Source of the DNA: JBHIDJ01 sp046760105
GTDB lineage: Bacteria > Pseudomonadota > Gammaproteobacteria > Acidiferrobacterales > SPGG2
Assembly: GCA_046760105.1 (NCBI GenBank)
Contig: JBHIDJ010000058.1
Span: 1-16,936 of the forward strand
Length of the DNA: 16,936 nt
Direction: 5' to 3'
The translations under genes were made by a program, and so were the position numbers. The notes under the pieces were generated by a model. It ran no database searches. It saw only the letters and a program-made list of their open reading frames with translations, and was not told where the DNA came from. Each line of letters opens with the position of its first letter. The first letter of the stretch is position 1. Below, one piece after another: positions 7,279 to 14,865 of this stretch.

Positions 7279-8625
7279 CTAGTTTGCCGCTGCTCGAACA
7301 GGCTCAACTTGAGTGTTTGAGTCCTCAAATCGATGGCCGTATTCGTTAAGGAATTCCTCAACGGCGCGTATTACCTCGTTGTTATTCAAGGTGGTATTTA
7401 CGAATTGCGCGGTATTGAGGACGAAAAAGTCAGGATGTTTGGTGCTCACCTTGGGAACAAGGCTCGAATAGTTCAGGACCTGCAGGGGCTGTACCTTAAA
7501 TGCACGATTGATATACACGCCCTCGATATCATCATCTTTCAAATCCGGAAACATCAAGTTTATGCCCGCGAAGAAGAGCTTGCGGATTTTGTCGTCGGGT
7601 TCGCGTAACAGCGGATCGTCCGAGAGCACGTATTTAGGCAGATAGGTCAGATAAAAGCCTGCGGTTTCGTCGGTCGAGACCACGTTGCTCATACCGATGG
7701 CGCCGGTGAAGGGAAGTCGCTGATCCGCAATGTTAACGACGTAATAGGGTACCAGCGGCTTGCGCGTGACCAGAACCATACAGATCACACCCAGGTACTC
7801 TACCCCGCGCCCCGTATTGGACAGCTGTACAAGTCCCTGTTGCGCCACCTTCTCAAGGACGTTAACTGGACTTGTGAAAACTACTTTATCAAACCGGTCG
7901 GACCCCTGATCGTGATCTACCCATAGCCCGCCTCCTGCCGCGGCTCGTATACGCTCCACGCTTATCTCTGTGCGAATCGTTCCACCCGCGTCTGCAATCG
8001 ATTTTTCTAATCTTTCAAAAACCGCTTTGTAGCCTCCGGAGACATGCCCCATCTGTTCTTTCGATGCCGACGAATCACGCGCGGAGTACAGCCGTTTGAT
8101 GTATGACCAGATAAACACGGCCGACACGCGCCGATAATTTTCACCCAGCTTGGCCAGCAGCAACGGCTTCCACATCTTTTCATAGGTTGTGCGTCCACAC
8201 GTCTTAATCAGCCAGCCTTCGAGCGGAACCTGCTCGAGCCGCTGCCAATCATTGATCCGCGCGCAGTACAGAATGGCCAGCGCCAGCCGCAACTTTCCCA
8301 CCAGGCTGACGAGCGGAAACTTCAGAAACTCGACGGTGCTGCTTACCGAGTGGAATTGTTGATCGACATAGAACCCGGTCAGTGTGCGCTTCCAGCGGAG
8401 CTCATCGCCCAAGCCGATATCGCGCATAAAGTTGATCAAATACGTGTCGGAAGGCAGGATGACGTGGTAAAACCGGTCCCAGAAGAATTGGCCGAAGTCA
8501 TGATAGGTGGCCAGCCCCCCTAGCTGTTTTTCGCGTTCGAATACGGTAATGCTGTGACCGCGCGTTGACAGGCGCTGGGCCAGCGCCAGACCCATCATGC
8601 CGCCACCGATGATACCGACTTTCAT
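7279..8625 (-). CDS. NAD(P)/FAD-dependent oxidoreductase (amine-oxidase/protoporphyrinogen-oxidase-like fold)
   Basis: This 448-residue flavoprotein begins with a dinucleotide-binding motif, GIIGGGMMGLALA (G7, G9, G12), with the acidic end of the second strand in TVFEREKQLGG. It belongs to the large amine-oxidase/phytoene-desaturase/UDP-galactopyranose-mutase superfamily. The exact reaction is not known. Members of this subtype often sit in polysaccharide loci together with an NAD-dependent epimerase and a family 2 glycosyltransferase, which is the arrangement here (the next two genes upstream on this strand). A redox step on a sugar, possibly lipid-linked, is a reasonable inference. There is no signal peptide or clear membrane helix, although residues 99-121 are rather hydrophobic. 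The ATG start is preceded by AAGGGCAAGC. The superfamily call is sound, the substrate is unknown. Confidence 0.85.
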   Translation of the reverse strand: MKVGIIGGGMMGLALAQRLSTRGHSITVFEREKQLGGLATYHDFGQFFWDRFYHVILPSDTYLINFMRDIGLGDELRWKRTLTGFYVDQQFHSVSSTVEFLKFPLVSLVGKLRLALAILYCARINDWQRLEQVPLEGWLIKTCGRTTYEKMWKPLLLAKLGENYRRVSAVFIWSYIKRLYSARDSSASKEQMGHVSGGYKAVFERLEKSIADAGGTIRTEISVERIRAAAGGGLWVDHDQGSDRFDKVVFTSPVNVLEKVAQQGLVQLSNTGRGVEYLGVICMVLVTRKPLVPYYVVNIADQRLPFTGAIGMSNVVSTDETAGFYLTYLPKYVLSDDPLLREPDDKIRKLFFAGINLMFPDLKDDDIEGVYINRAFKVQPLQVLNYSSLVPKVSTKHPDFFVLNTAQFVNTTLNNNEVIRAVEEFLNEYGHRFEDSNTQVEPVRAAAN

Positions 8626-8674
8626 GGTTTGCTTGCCCTTGTGCGTCAGATTCAGTGAGCGTACCGCATTGGCG

Positions 8675-9709
8675 TTAGTTGCGTCTCCTTGAGTCCCTTC
8701 GCTGCACTACACTGCGCTGCCACTCGATGGTTCGGGAGAGACCTTCTTCCAGGCTGACCTTGGCCTCAACCCCCAGGATTTCCCGGCAAAGGGTCAAGTC
8801 AGGCACGCGGCGCATCACATCTTGATATTTTTTGCCGGTGAACGATTCATACGGAATAAATTCCAGCTTCGGTTCGCCGGGCGTGTTGCTGAGTCGCTTG
8901 ATGATTTTGGCGAGTTCTAGAATGGTGATCTCGTGGTCGCTGCCGATGTTAATGATCTCCCCATTGGCCTCTGGTTTAACAATCGCGGCATAGATGCCGT
9001 CCACCATATCGCTCACATAGGTAAAGCTTCGCGTCTGTGAACCATCACCGTGAATCGGCATGGTCTTGTCGTTGAGGACCGCATCGATAAAGACGGATTG
9101 CGGGCCGCCCCACCAACTAAGATGTTGTTTAGGGCCGTAGGATCCAAAAAAACGCAACAGCGTCACTGGGAATTCGTAGGCCTCCTGGTAAGCGAACGCG
9201 AGATGTTCGTCGAACAGTTTGGAGATGGCGTAAGCCCAGCGGGGCGACTTGGAAGACCCGATTACGCAGTCGCTGTGCTCCTCGCTGAAGGGAAGCGTTG
9301 GGTTTCGGCCGTAAACATCGGAGGTCGATGCAACTACGCATTTACACCCTAGCCTGCGCGCAAGCTCCAACACGTTTTCCGTGCCACTGTAGTTGATTCT
9401 CAGGGTATCTAGCGCTTTGCCATAACGTGGAATCTTGAATGCGGCCATATGCACGATACAGTCGAAATCCGTCTCGAACCCGTCGAAGGTCGAGGGCACG
9501 GTGACGTCTTCTTCTAAGAAGCGAAAGCCGTCGTTGTCGAGATGGGGGAAAATATTCTCGAGCTTACCCATGGACAGGTTGTCGATACCAACGACTTCGT
9601 GTCCTGAGTCAAGCAATTTATCGAGGAGGTTGGATCCGAGAAAACCCGCCACCCCTGTTATCAGGATTTTCTTTGGCCAAGCAGCCACGTTACTGCGCGT
9701 TTCGTTCAA
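8675..9709 (-). CDS. NAD-dependent epimerase/dehydratase (extended SDR)
   Basis: This 344-residue nucleotide-sugar-type short-chain dehydrogenase has the cofactor motif TGVAGFLG (G19, G22, G25). The catalytic residues are S128-T129-S130 in ASTSDVYG and the YxxxK pair Y160/K164. GSYGP, GSQTRSFTYVSDMVDGI and INIGS are typical of GalE/UDP-glucuronate-decarboxylase-like enzymes. The exact sugar is not resolved: 4-epimerisation, decarboxylation and dehydration all use this fold. The start taken is a TTG preceded by GGGGAG; a GTG seven codons in (9686-9688) is the alternative. It is separated by 45 bases from the glycosyltransferase upstream and by 49 from the flavoprotein downstream, and probably works with both. 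Confidence 0.87.
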   Translation of the reverse strand: MNETRSNVAAWPKKILITGVAGFLGSNLLDKLLDSGHEVVGIDNLSMGKLENIFPHLDNDGFRFLEEDVTVPSTFDGFETDFDCIVHMAAFKIPRYGKALDTLRINYSGTENVLELARRLGCKCVVASTSDVYGRNPTLPFSEEHSDCVIGSSKSPRWAYAISKLFDEHLAFAYQEAYEFPVTLLRFFGSYGPKQHLSWWGGPQSVFIDAVLNDKTMPIHGDGSQTRSFTYVSDMVDGIYAAIVKPEANGEIINIGSDHEITILELAKIIKRLSNTPGEPKLEFIPYESFTGKKYQDVMRRVPDLTLCREILGVEAKVSLEEGLSRTIEWQRSVVQRRDSRRRN

Positions 9710-9754
9710 TTTCTCCCCAATACTTAAGCACAGCTACAACTCGGGCTATTTTAG

Positions 9755-10900
9755 TCACTTGCTGTCGGATGGCGGCATGTTGTCATGATTTTCGTGCCTT
9801 GACTTGTAGATGGTGGCAGCAAAGTGAAAGATCTCCTCGAAGTAGTGTTTACTTTGGAGAGCGAGGATCCCCAAGCTGATTAACTGGATGGAAAGCATCA
9901 AAGATAATAGCCCAATGACGAAAGTATGCGGAGCCTCCTGATAGGCAGCGGCCACGGCGACAGAGGCGCGGCCCAAAAGAGTGGGATATGGGGGCAGTTC
10001 CTTAAAATGATCTATGAAATGGATAACCATCCAGCTGTTGACGTACGCTGCAAATACCAACAGTAGAAGCCCGGGGATCACGAAGAACATAAACGGCCTG
10101 AAGATAAATCCGGACAGCACAGTCGATAAAATATGCCGCAGCATCCGCATACTCGAGCGTCTCGCCAGGCCCGCTGCCCGCTGTGGTCCCCAATCGAGGT
10201 GTGCGGGAATCTGTTCCACCCGGCCTGTTAACACGATGGTCTTGTAGATCGTCTCAGGCATGACATCCATGCCCATAGATCGAAGATTTAACGATCTCAG
10301 GAAGCGCCCGTCATAAGCTCGAACCATGCAGGTTACGGTGGATAGATGACCGTAGGCACAAACAGACAAGAACCGATTGGCCCATACGCTGAGCGTTCGT
10401 CGCAGCCACGGGACATTGGATATTTCCCCACCTTTCATGTATGGAGACGCCAGCACCAACTTGGCGTTCGTCTCGCGTATTTTTGTCAACAACCGCTGGA
10501 CATGATCGGGTGAGTAGCTCAGGTCGACGTCGAGGGTTATGACATAGTCGCCTTTGCAATGGCTGAAACCGAACTTAAAGGCCTGGCCTAACCCAAAATT
10601 GACGCCGTGGTGATACACACGGACGTTGTCTCGCGATCTGGCAAAAGCCTCCGCTATCTCTCCTGTATTGTCCGTACTTCCATCATTGATAAAGATAAGC
10701 TCCCAGCGGTATTCGTGCTCAAGTGATTCCATGTAGTTGCAGAGTATCGCGAGGTTCTTTTCGGTAATCGCGGCCTCGTTATAGGCCGGCACGACCACTG
10801 AGACCAGAGGCTTGACCGCTTGTTTTTCAGTCTCGAGGAACTCGTCGGTAGCAGGTGCTGACTTGGTGCGGGGTGTGGCGCTGGGTCTTGGAGAACTCAT
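9755..10900 (-). CDS. Family 2 glycosyltransferase, dolichyl-phosphate-mannose synthase-like, with C-terminal membrane helices
   Basis: This 381-residue protein has a GT-A catalytic domain at residues about 32-250 and a membrane part after it. Sequence marks are VSVVVPAYNE (33-42), NDGSTDNTG (72-80) and the metal-binding DVD of ITLDVDLSYSP (D124, D126). Two hydrophobic helices follow, one in the FFVIPGLLLLVFAAY region and one in the VIGLLSLMLSIQLISLGIL region. This resembles polyprenyl-phosphate glycosyltransferases of the DPM1/GtrB type, which load a sugar from a nucleotide donor onto a lipid phosphate at the inner membrane. The first 30 residues are polar and poorly conserved-looking. The ATG lacks a clear ribosome-binding site. 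It is the first gene of the long minus-strand run, downstream of a candidate promoter at 11059-11067. Donor and acceptor are unknown. Confidence 0.88.
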   Translation of the reverse strand: MSSPRPSATPRTKSAPATDEFLETEKQAVKPLVSVVVPAYNEAAITEKNLAILCNYMESLEHEYRWELIFINDGSTDNTGEIAEAFARSRDNVRVYHHGVNFGLGQAFKFGFSHCKGDYVITLDVDLSYSPDHVQRLLTKIRETNAKLVLASPYMKGGEISNVPWLRRTLSVWANRFLSVCAYGHLSTVTCMVRAYDGRFLRSLNLRSMGMDVMPETIYKTIVLTGRVEQIPAHLDWGPQRAAGLARRSSMRMLRHILSTVLSGFIFRPFMFFVIPGLLLLVFAAYVNSWMVIHFIDHFKELPPYPTLLGRASVAVAAAYQEAPHTFVIGLLSLMLSIQLISLGILALQSKHYFEEIFHFAATIYKSRHENHDNMPPSDSK

Positions 10901-11028
10901 GTTGCTATTACACTACGCTGGCGAGGCAGTTGCTGATGGGGTGGCGGCTGCTGTCTCTTGTACAAAAACAATGTTGACCGTCTGTGAGCGTCGTTAGAAT
11001 GCTTGCGCCGCCGGTCCTTGTTATTGGC

Positions 11029-11041
11029 TTTGTTTAACAAA
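11029..11041. promoter_or_regulatory. 13-base palindrome, operator-like
   Basis: TTTGTT-T-AACAAA has perfect 6-base arms around one central base. It would lie about 11-23 bases downstream of the transcription start predicted from the extended -10 at 11059-11067. A repressor could act there, or it may be chance in an AT-rich patch. No regulator gene is in the window to assign it to. Confidence 0.25.
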
Positions 11042-11058
11042 ACGCCCACGGCGCGGCC

Positions 11059-11067
11059 AGTATAGCA
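11059..11067 (-). promoter_or_regulatory. Candidate extended -10 promoter for the glycosyltransferase-wbp-deacetylase run
   Basis: On the minus strand this reads TGCTATACT: a TATACT hexamer (5 of 6 with the TATAAT consensus) preceded by TGn, the extended -10 form used by sigma-70 holoenzyme. No good -35 hexamer stands 16-18 bases upstream, which extended -10 promoters can tolerate. Transcription would begin near 11052, leaving a leader of about 150 bases before the ATG at 10900. It is the only plausible promoter I saw for the eight-gene minus-strand run. Confidence 0.4.
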
Positions 11068-11100
11068 TGGCATTTCGGCCGGCTTGGAAACGGTGCGGAT

Positions 11101-11122
11101 CTGCACGGGGCCGCGTGTGCAG
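11101..11122. repeat. Inverted repeat CTGCAC/GTGCAG upstream of the candidate promoter
   Basis: CTGCAC and GTGCAG are perfect 6-base arms around a 10-base GC-rich spacer. The centre lies about 60 bases upstream of the predicted start of the minus-strand run, a position suitable for an activator, and about 95 bases past the lipase stop. No T run follows on the minus strand, so an intrinsic terminator is unlikely. Confidence 0.25.
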
Positions 11123-11206
11123 CCCAATCGTGGGCGCATAACGCTTGCGAATTAACCTTCACAAAGCTGTCTAAGTCACTGTAAATAAAAGCATTGTTAG
11201 TGGTCT

Positions 11207-12070
11207 TCAATCGCGCGCGGCCAGCAATGCGGCCACGAGCACATGCACGTCACGGTAGCGAGGGAAAGGATCATGCTTGAGCTTGCCCTGCATCAGAAAG
11301 TTACCGGCACTGGTCTCGCGGACCGGGAGCCCGGCAGGGATGTCGACTGAAACGCCGCCAGCCCCGTCAAGAAGCGCACTGCGCTCGGGTTTTATCCAAC
11401 GATCGGGTTCGATGCGAATCGTGAAGTATACGATGCTGCGGTCAGCCGCCGGCGGGATGCGCCGAACCTGCTTGTCATCGACCCCGAGGCCATAGGGCGT
11501 CTCGTCGATGGGGGCGGCGCGCGTGCCGTTAAGGGTTACTTGTACAGGGTTTCTCGTCGCCGAGTGCGCAAACGCCGGACACAGGTCGCGCGCGCCGTCA
11601 TCGGTATGATTGCACAGCGCATTGGTGCCGTGGTTGGCGCCGGCGAGACCGATCCAGGTGCGCACCCGTTCCGGATGTAACTTCACTGCATACCAGCGGC
11701 TACTCACGGCACCCATGCTGTGCGACACGATGTCCACGCGCATCGGCAGCTCTCCTTTGTAGTCCGCTTTGTTGGCACCACGGCGCGCGTTGGCGAGCAA
11801 CCTTGTCACCGCGGGTGCGATCACCTTGGTCGCCGCCGGAACGTTAGCCATTTTGTCCGGCACGATTTCGATGGCGTAAAGGTATTCCCGCGGGTAGCCG
11901 CGGTTGACGAGATAGGCGATAAGTTCCTTCCAGGTGCCAGGGCCCAATCCGTGTCCGTGAACGAAGAGTACCGGCACGCGTGCGTAGTCCGCCTTGGACG
12001 CACCGTACCCCTGCGTCGACGCGATCGACGACAGCATAATCGTCACCAGGAAAACGGATAACCGCAGCAT
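11207..12070 (-). CDS. Secreted alpha/beta-hydrolase, lipase-like
   Basis: This 287-residue protein begins with a probable Sec signal peptide: a short basic start, a hydrophobic core at about 4-15 and small residues up to about 24. It then shows an alpha/beta-hydrolase fold. The oxyanion-loop motif VLFVHGHG is at 34-41, the nucleophile elbow is SHSMG with S118, and GLAGANHGT follows the next strand. H276 in YRDVHVL is the likely catalytic histidine; the acid was not identified with confidence. The pattern suits bacterial triacylglycerol lipases/esterases of the class 2 lipase type. It should act in the periplasm or outside the cell. The ATG is preceded by AAGGGG and lies 12 bases after the stop of the small Tat-signal gene, so it probably shares a transcript with it and with the GMC oxidoreductase. 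An ester on a glycan or lipid could be the substrate. Confidence 0.82.
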   Translation of the reverse strand: MLRLSVFLVTIMLSSIASTQGYGASKADYARVPVLFVHGHGLGPGTWKELIAYLVNRGYPREYLYAIEIVPDKMANVPAATKVIAPAVTRLLANARRGANKADYKGELPMRVDIVSHSMGAVSSRWYAVKLHPERVRTWIGLAGANHGTNALCNHTDDGARDLCPAFAHSATRNPVQVTLNGTRAAPIDETPYGLGVDDKQVRRIPPAADRSIVYFTIRIEPDRWIKPERSALLDGAGGVSVDIPAGLPVRETSAGNFLMQGKLKHDPFPRYRDVHVLVAALLAARD

Positions 12071-12082
12071 GTCGAAAGCCCC

Positions 12083-12505
12083 TTAAAGCAGAGCGGCGAG
12101 CGCATAAAGTCGCGTCTCGGTCTGTGACAATATCCAACCGTGCAGATTGACCACCTGGCCATTGGCAAAATCTCGACGAATCCGGTCCTGCAGCATGACT
12201 CTCAGTCTCGCCGAATCGGTGTTGGCAAGCTCGGCATGTCGCCAGCCCCCCGTGGCACAGATCAGATCGACAAGAACATGCGGCTTGTTTTCTGCGGGTA
12301 CATGAAGGAGATATTCCCGGCCGACATTTCTCGCACCGGTCGTTTGGCGGGAAAAGGCGGCCAATTTTCTGGCCAAGGAATCGGCTAGCTGTTCATCGTG
12401 GGGCGCCGATAGGCTATGTTGCGGCCGCACGATGCCGAATAAACCTAGATAAGCCAAGACACCCAAAAAGCGGCGCCGCGCGGTAAGTTTCACCCGTGTG
12501 ATCAC
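12083..12505 (-). CDS. Small Tat-signal protein, probable partner of the GMC oxidoreductase
   Basis: This 140-residue protein starts with a twin-arginine signal: TARRRFLG (R10-R12, F13, L14) followed by a hydrophobic stretch to about residue 26. The mature part is small and hydrophilic. It ends in RRDFANGQVVNLHGWILSQT and a helix rich in L and A. That ending resembles the small subunits of FAD-dependent sorbitol/fructose dehydrogenases and proteins commonly encoded beside GMC oxidoreductases, where a GWxLSxTExRLxALA pattern occurs. The GTG start overlaps the TGA of the GMC gene by four bases (GTGA), which points to coupled translation and a complex. I infer that it carries the folded flavoprotein through the Tat pathway. 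It has no catalytic motif of its own. Confidence 0.78.
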   Translation of the reverse strand: MITRVKLTARRRFLGVLAYLGLFGIVRPQHSLSAPHDEQLADSLARKLAAFSRQTTGARNVGREYLLHVPAENKPHVLVDLICATGGWRHAELANTDSARLRVMLQDRIRRDFANGQVVNLHGWILSQTETRLYALAALL

Positions 12506-14052
12506 GACATTACTCCTTTTATCTTCTCGGCCAGCCTGAGCGCCAGTGCGACGATGGTGAGCGTCGGTTGCGAATACCCAAACGTAGGAAAAACTGAGCT
12601 ACCCGCGACAAAAAGGTTGGAGATCCCGTGCACGCGACAGTTTTCGTCTACGACGCCTTGCTTGGGGTCAACATGCATACGGGTAGTTCCCATATGATGG
12701 TCACCGAACGTATACATGGGCACGTCGTTGTTATCGCCAGTGGTTATTAACACGCGTCCCAGCCCGGAGTAGCCAAACTCGGTGGCAAATAGCTCTTGGG
12801 CGCGGGATACGCTGTGCCTGTCCAGGCGGCCCAGTTGCCAGTGCAGGCGCACGCGGCGTTTTCCAAGAGCGTCAGTCTCCGTACTGAGCGTGACTCGGCT
12901 ATCCGGATTAGGCGCGGGCTCGATGACGGTAACGAGCATGAACAATTGGCGGCGAGCCTCAGGCTTAAACATTTTCCGATAGGTGGATACCGCCATGTCA
13001 TCGATGTTTGTGATCGCATCTGCTACGTACCGCCAGAAGTGACCATACTCCCGTCTGCGGATAAGTGCTCTCGCCGCCGGCTTCGCGTACACGCCGGACC
13101 AATCGGTTTTGTATATGAGCGCGCAGAGATTTACCAGGCCCTCACGTCGCAAGACCTCTGGACTAAGGGTTATGCCACCGGTAAAGCGTTTTCCCTGAAC
13201 GACCGTATTTCCCAGGTAAAAGCTTATCGACGTCCGCGGGTCAGATAAAAGAAATCCGCCTGCGTCAAAGCCAGGATGATCGGTAAAAAACCGACCGACG
13301 AGATCATTTTGGTTTCCTAATCCGGTTTTTTGAACCTTGTTTGATAGCAACAGCAATCTGGCATTCTCTATGCCCCCGGTAGCCAGTACGAACAACTTGG
13401 CGACAACCCAGAACTTATTGCCGTCCAGGCAGGCGACGCGAACACGCGTTACCGTGTTCGCCGGGTCCGTCGTTTCGATATCGACGACGTTCGCGTGCAG
13501 ATAAGTGTTAATGTTCTGTGCACGCTCGATTTCATCACGGTAAACCAGACCGAATCGTGTCGGCGGACTGTGACGAAATATGGTCGCGGTCGTATGCTGT
13601 CCTTTGAACGGCAGTGGTCGCGCATCGTGCGTTTGCCAGAGTTCGGGGTCATAGTCCTGCTCGCCAACCTGACATATCCGTTGCGCACGCTTATAGTGCT
13701 CAGCAAGATGGGATTTGCTGAAAGGCCACCCGCTATAAGGAACCCATTTCCGTTTCTCAAAGTCGATGTCGTCTAGCGGACGACACCAGCCGGACCAATG
13801 GTTGGTCGTACCGCCGAAATAACGCACACGGTTCACATGCAGCGGGTCATAAGGGATGCCAGTAATTTCACCCTTGTAGAGCGCTTGTGTCTCTACATCA
13901 TAAATGAGTCCCCCACCCTCGAGCAGGCAAACGCGGAACGGCCGACCGATGAACTCCCGTGCCAGCGTGATCCCCGCCGCACCAGCACCGATAATGCACA
14001 CCTCGGTTTCAATGATCTTGTCTTGTGGGATGCGGCGGGCGTCAATAAACAT
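12502..14052 (-). CDS. GMC-family FAD oxidoreductase
   Basis: This 516-residue flavoprotein belongs to the glucose-methanol-choline family, which oxidises alcohol or sugar hydroxyls. The FAD-binding motif IGAGAAG lies at about 21-27 with its acidic partner in CLLEGGG. RYFGGTTNHWSGW at about 77-89 is the flavin-contacting loop. The C-terminal domain has GDHHMGTTRM (H452, H453), then NLFVAGSSVFPTFGYSQPTL, the conserved closing block; the proton-relay position commonly N/H-P is Q495-P496 here. It has no signal peptide, but the downstream gene overlaps its stop by four bases and supplies a Tat signal. This fits periplasmic dehydrogenases exported with a small subunit. No cytochrome subunit is encoded beside it. 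The ATG lacks an obvious ribosome-binding site. The electron acceptor and substrate are unknown. Confidence 0.9.
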   Translation of the reverse strand: MFIDARRIPQDKIIETEVCIIGAGAAGITLAREFIGRPFRVCLLEGGGLIYDVETQALYKGEITGIPYDPLHVNRVRYFGGTTNHWSGWCRPLDDIDFEKRKWVPYSGWPFSKSHLAEHYKRAQRICQVGEQDYDPELWQTHDARPLPFKGQHTTATIFRHSPPTRFGLVYRDEIERAQNINTYLHANVVDIETTDPANTVTRVRVACLDGNKFWVVAKLFVLATGGIENARLLLLSNKVQKTGLGNQNDLVGRFFTDHPGFDAGGFLLSDPRTSISFYLGNTVVQGKRFTGGITLSPEVLRREGLVNLCALIYKTDWSGVYAKPAARALIRRREYGHFWRYVADAITNIDDMAVSTYRKMFKPEARRQLFMLVTVIEPAPNPDSRVTLSTETDALGKRRVRLHWQLGRLDRHSVSRAQELFATEFGYSGLGRVLITTGDNNDVPMYTFGDHHMGTTRMHVDPKQGVVDENCRVHGISNLFVAGSSVFPTFGYSQPTLTIVALALRLAEKIKGVMS

Positions 14053-14149
14053 GGGGTATGCTAATAAAAGTGTGCAGAGCGTTGCTTATTGCTTTCTCGT
14101 GAAGTGCTATGAGATGGTGCTCGATACGTACTCGCACACTCTCTTGACG

Positions 14150-14791
14150 TCACTCGCCGCGCCTACCTACTTCCCGAGCGGGATTGCCAGCCACGATGGC
14201 GAGATTCGCCACCGGTTTTAACACAACTGTACCCGCACCCACAATCGCCCCCGCACCAACATCGTTCATAACGACGGCGTGCGATCCGATCCAGCAGTCA
14301 TCACCAATCATGATGCGCTTCTTTTTGCCGCCCTGTAACGCCATCGGCATGTCAGTGCGGTCATAGCTATGTTGGCGGGAGCCGCTGAGAAATGTGCAGC
14401 GCTCTCCCGTCAGCACGTAATCGCCAAAATCGCAATGGTGAACAATGCTATAGCGGCCGATAAGTACGTTGTTGCCGATGGACACATCAGGGTAGATAAA
14501 TATCGCTCCGAACTCGATCAGGACATTCTTGCCACAGTGGCGCAGCGCAAAACGATAAAACTCGTAACGGGTGATCACGCCGATTAGATACGGTATTACA
14601 CTCAAGAGCTCCGACATCGTTCTGAAAAGGAATTCCGACCTGCGGGCTAGCATTGCGAGCGGCCATGTGAGCGGCCATGTAAGCGCACCAAGCAGTGCGC
14701 GCACGGTGCGGAACTTTTGGCCAGCGCTAAATTGCAGGTACTCGACCTCGGTGTACTCACCGTGCCGGATTTTATTATCATCGTGTTGCAC
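14150..14791 (-). CDS. Hexapeptide-repeat (left-handed beta-helix) acetyltransferase with hydrophobic N-terminal region
   Basis: This 213-residue protein has a C-terminal left-handed beta-helix (about 85-205) of the WbbJ/maltose-acetyltransferase type. RQHSYDRTDMP at about 139-149 holds the likely catalytic histidine (H141). The closing repeats ending in AIVAGNPAREV are standard. Residues about 31-75 are hydrophobic and may associate with the membrane. The family moves acetyl groups from acetyl-CoA to sugar hydroxyls or amines. The start is GTG with AGAGG five bases away. The N-terminal part carries a 12-base tandem duplication. It lies 74 bases after the GNAT gene and 97 before the GMC gene. 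The acceptor is not predictable. Confidence 0.85.
   Translation of the reverse strand: MQHDDNKIRHGEYTEVEYLQFSAGQKFRTVRALLGALTWPLTWPLAMLARRSEFLFRTMSELLSVIPYLIGVITRYEFYRFALRHCGKNVLIEFGAIFIYPDVSIGNNVLIGRYSIVHHCDFGDYVLTGERCTFLSGSRQHSYDRTDMPMALQGGKKKRIMIGDDCWIGSHAVVMNDVGAGAIVGAGTVVLKPVANLAIVAGNPAREVGRRGE
14657..14680. repeat. 12-base perfect tandem duplication inside the hexapeptide acetyltransferase gene
   Basis: GAGCGGCCATGT occurs twice in direct succession (14657-14668 and 14669-14680). It keeps the reading frame and encodes TWPL twice, giving LTWPLTWPLAML in the hydrophobic N-terminal region. This is most likely a slippage event that lengthened the membrane-facing segment by four residues. 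Confidence 0.85.
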
Positions 14792-14865
14792 GTCGCCTCT
14801 ACGATGTCCCGTGACTGCAAGTGGAACGCGATAGCCGACTCGTCGATTCCCGATCGCGCACCCGA

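Larger units (their letters stand above)
10901..11206. other. 306-base intergenic region between the two minus-strand gene blocks
   Basis: No convincing gene is visible here. An 80-codon minus-strand frame at 10897-11139 crosses it, but its peptide is basic and proline/glutamine-rich with no recognisable fold. The region holds an extended -10 candidate (11059-11067), a 13-base palindrome (11029-11041) and a 6-base-arm inverted repeat (11101-11122). I found no ops/JUMPstart element (GGCGGTAG) and no stem followed by a T run that would terminate the lipase transcript. Confidence 0.6.

Noticed and set aside
10990..11020. Possible ops/JUMPstart element in the leader of the minus-strand run
   Set aside because: The GGCGGCGC stretch lacks the GGCGGTAG core needed for RfaH recruitment.
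10897..11139. 80-codon minus-strand frame ending with a 4-base ATGA overlap at the glycosyltransferase start
   Set aside because: The peptide is basic and proline/glutamine-rich, has no recognisable fold, and spans the candidate promoter. The overlap looks coincidental.
12796..13248. 150-codon plus-strand frame
   Set aside because: It is antisense to the conserved GMC oxidoreductase and its peptide has no family features.
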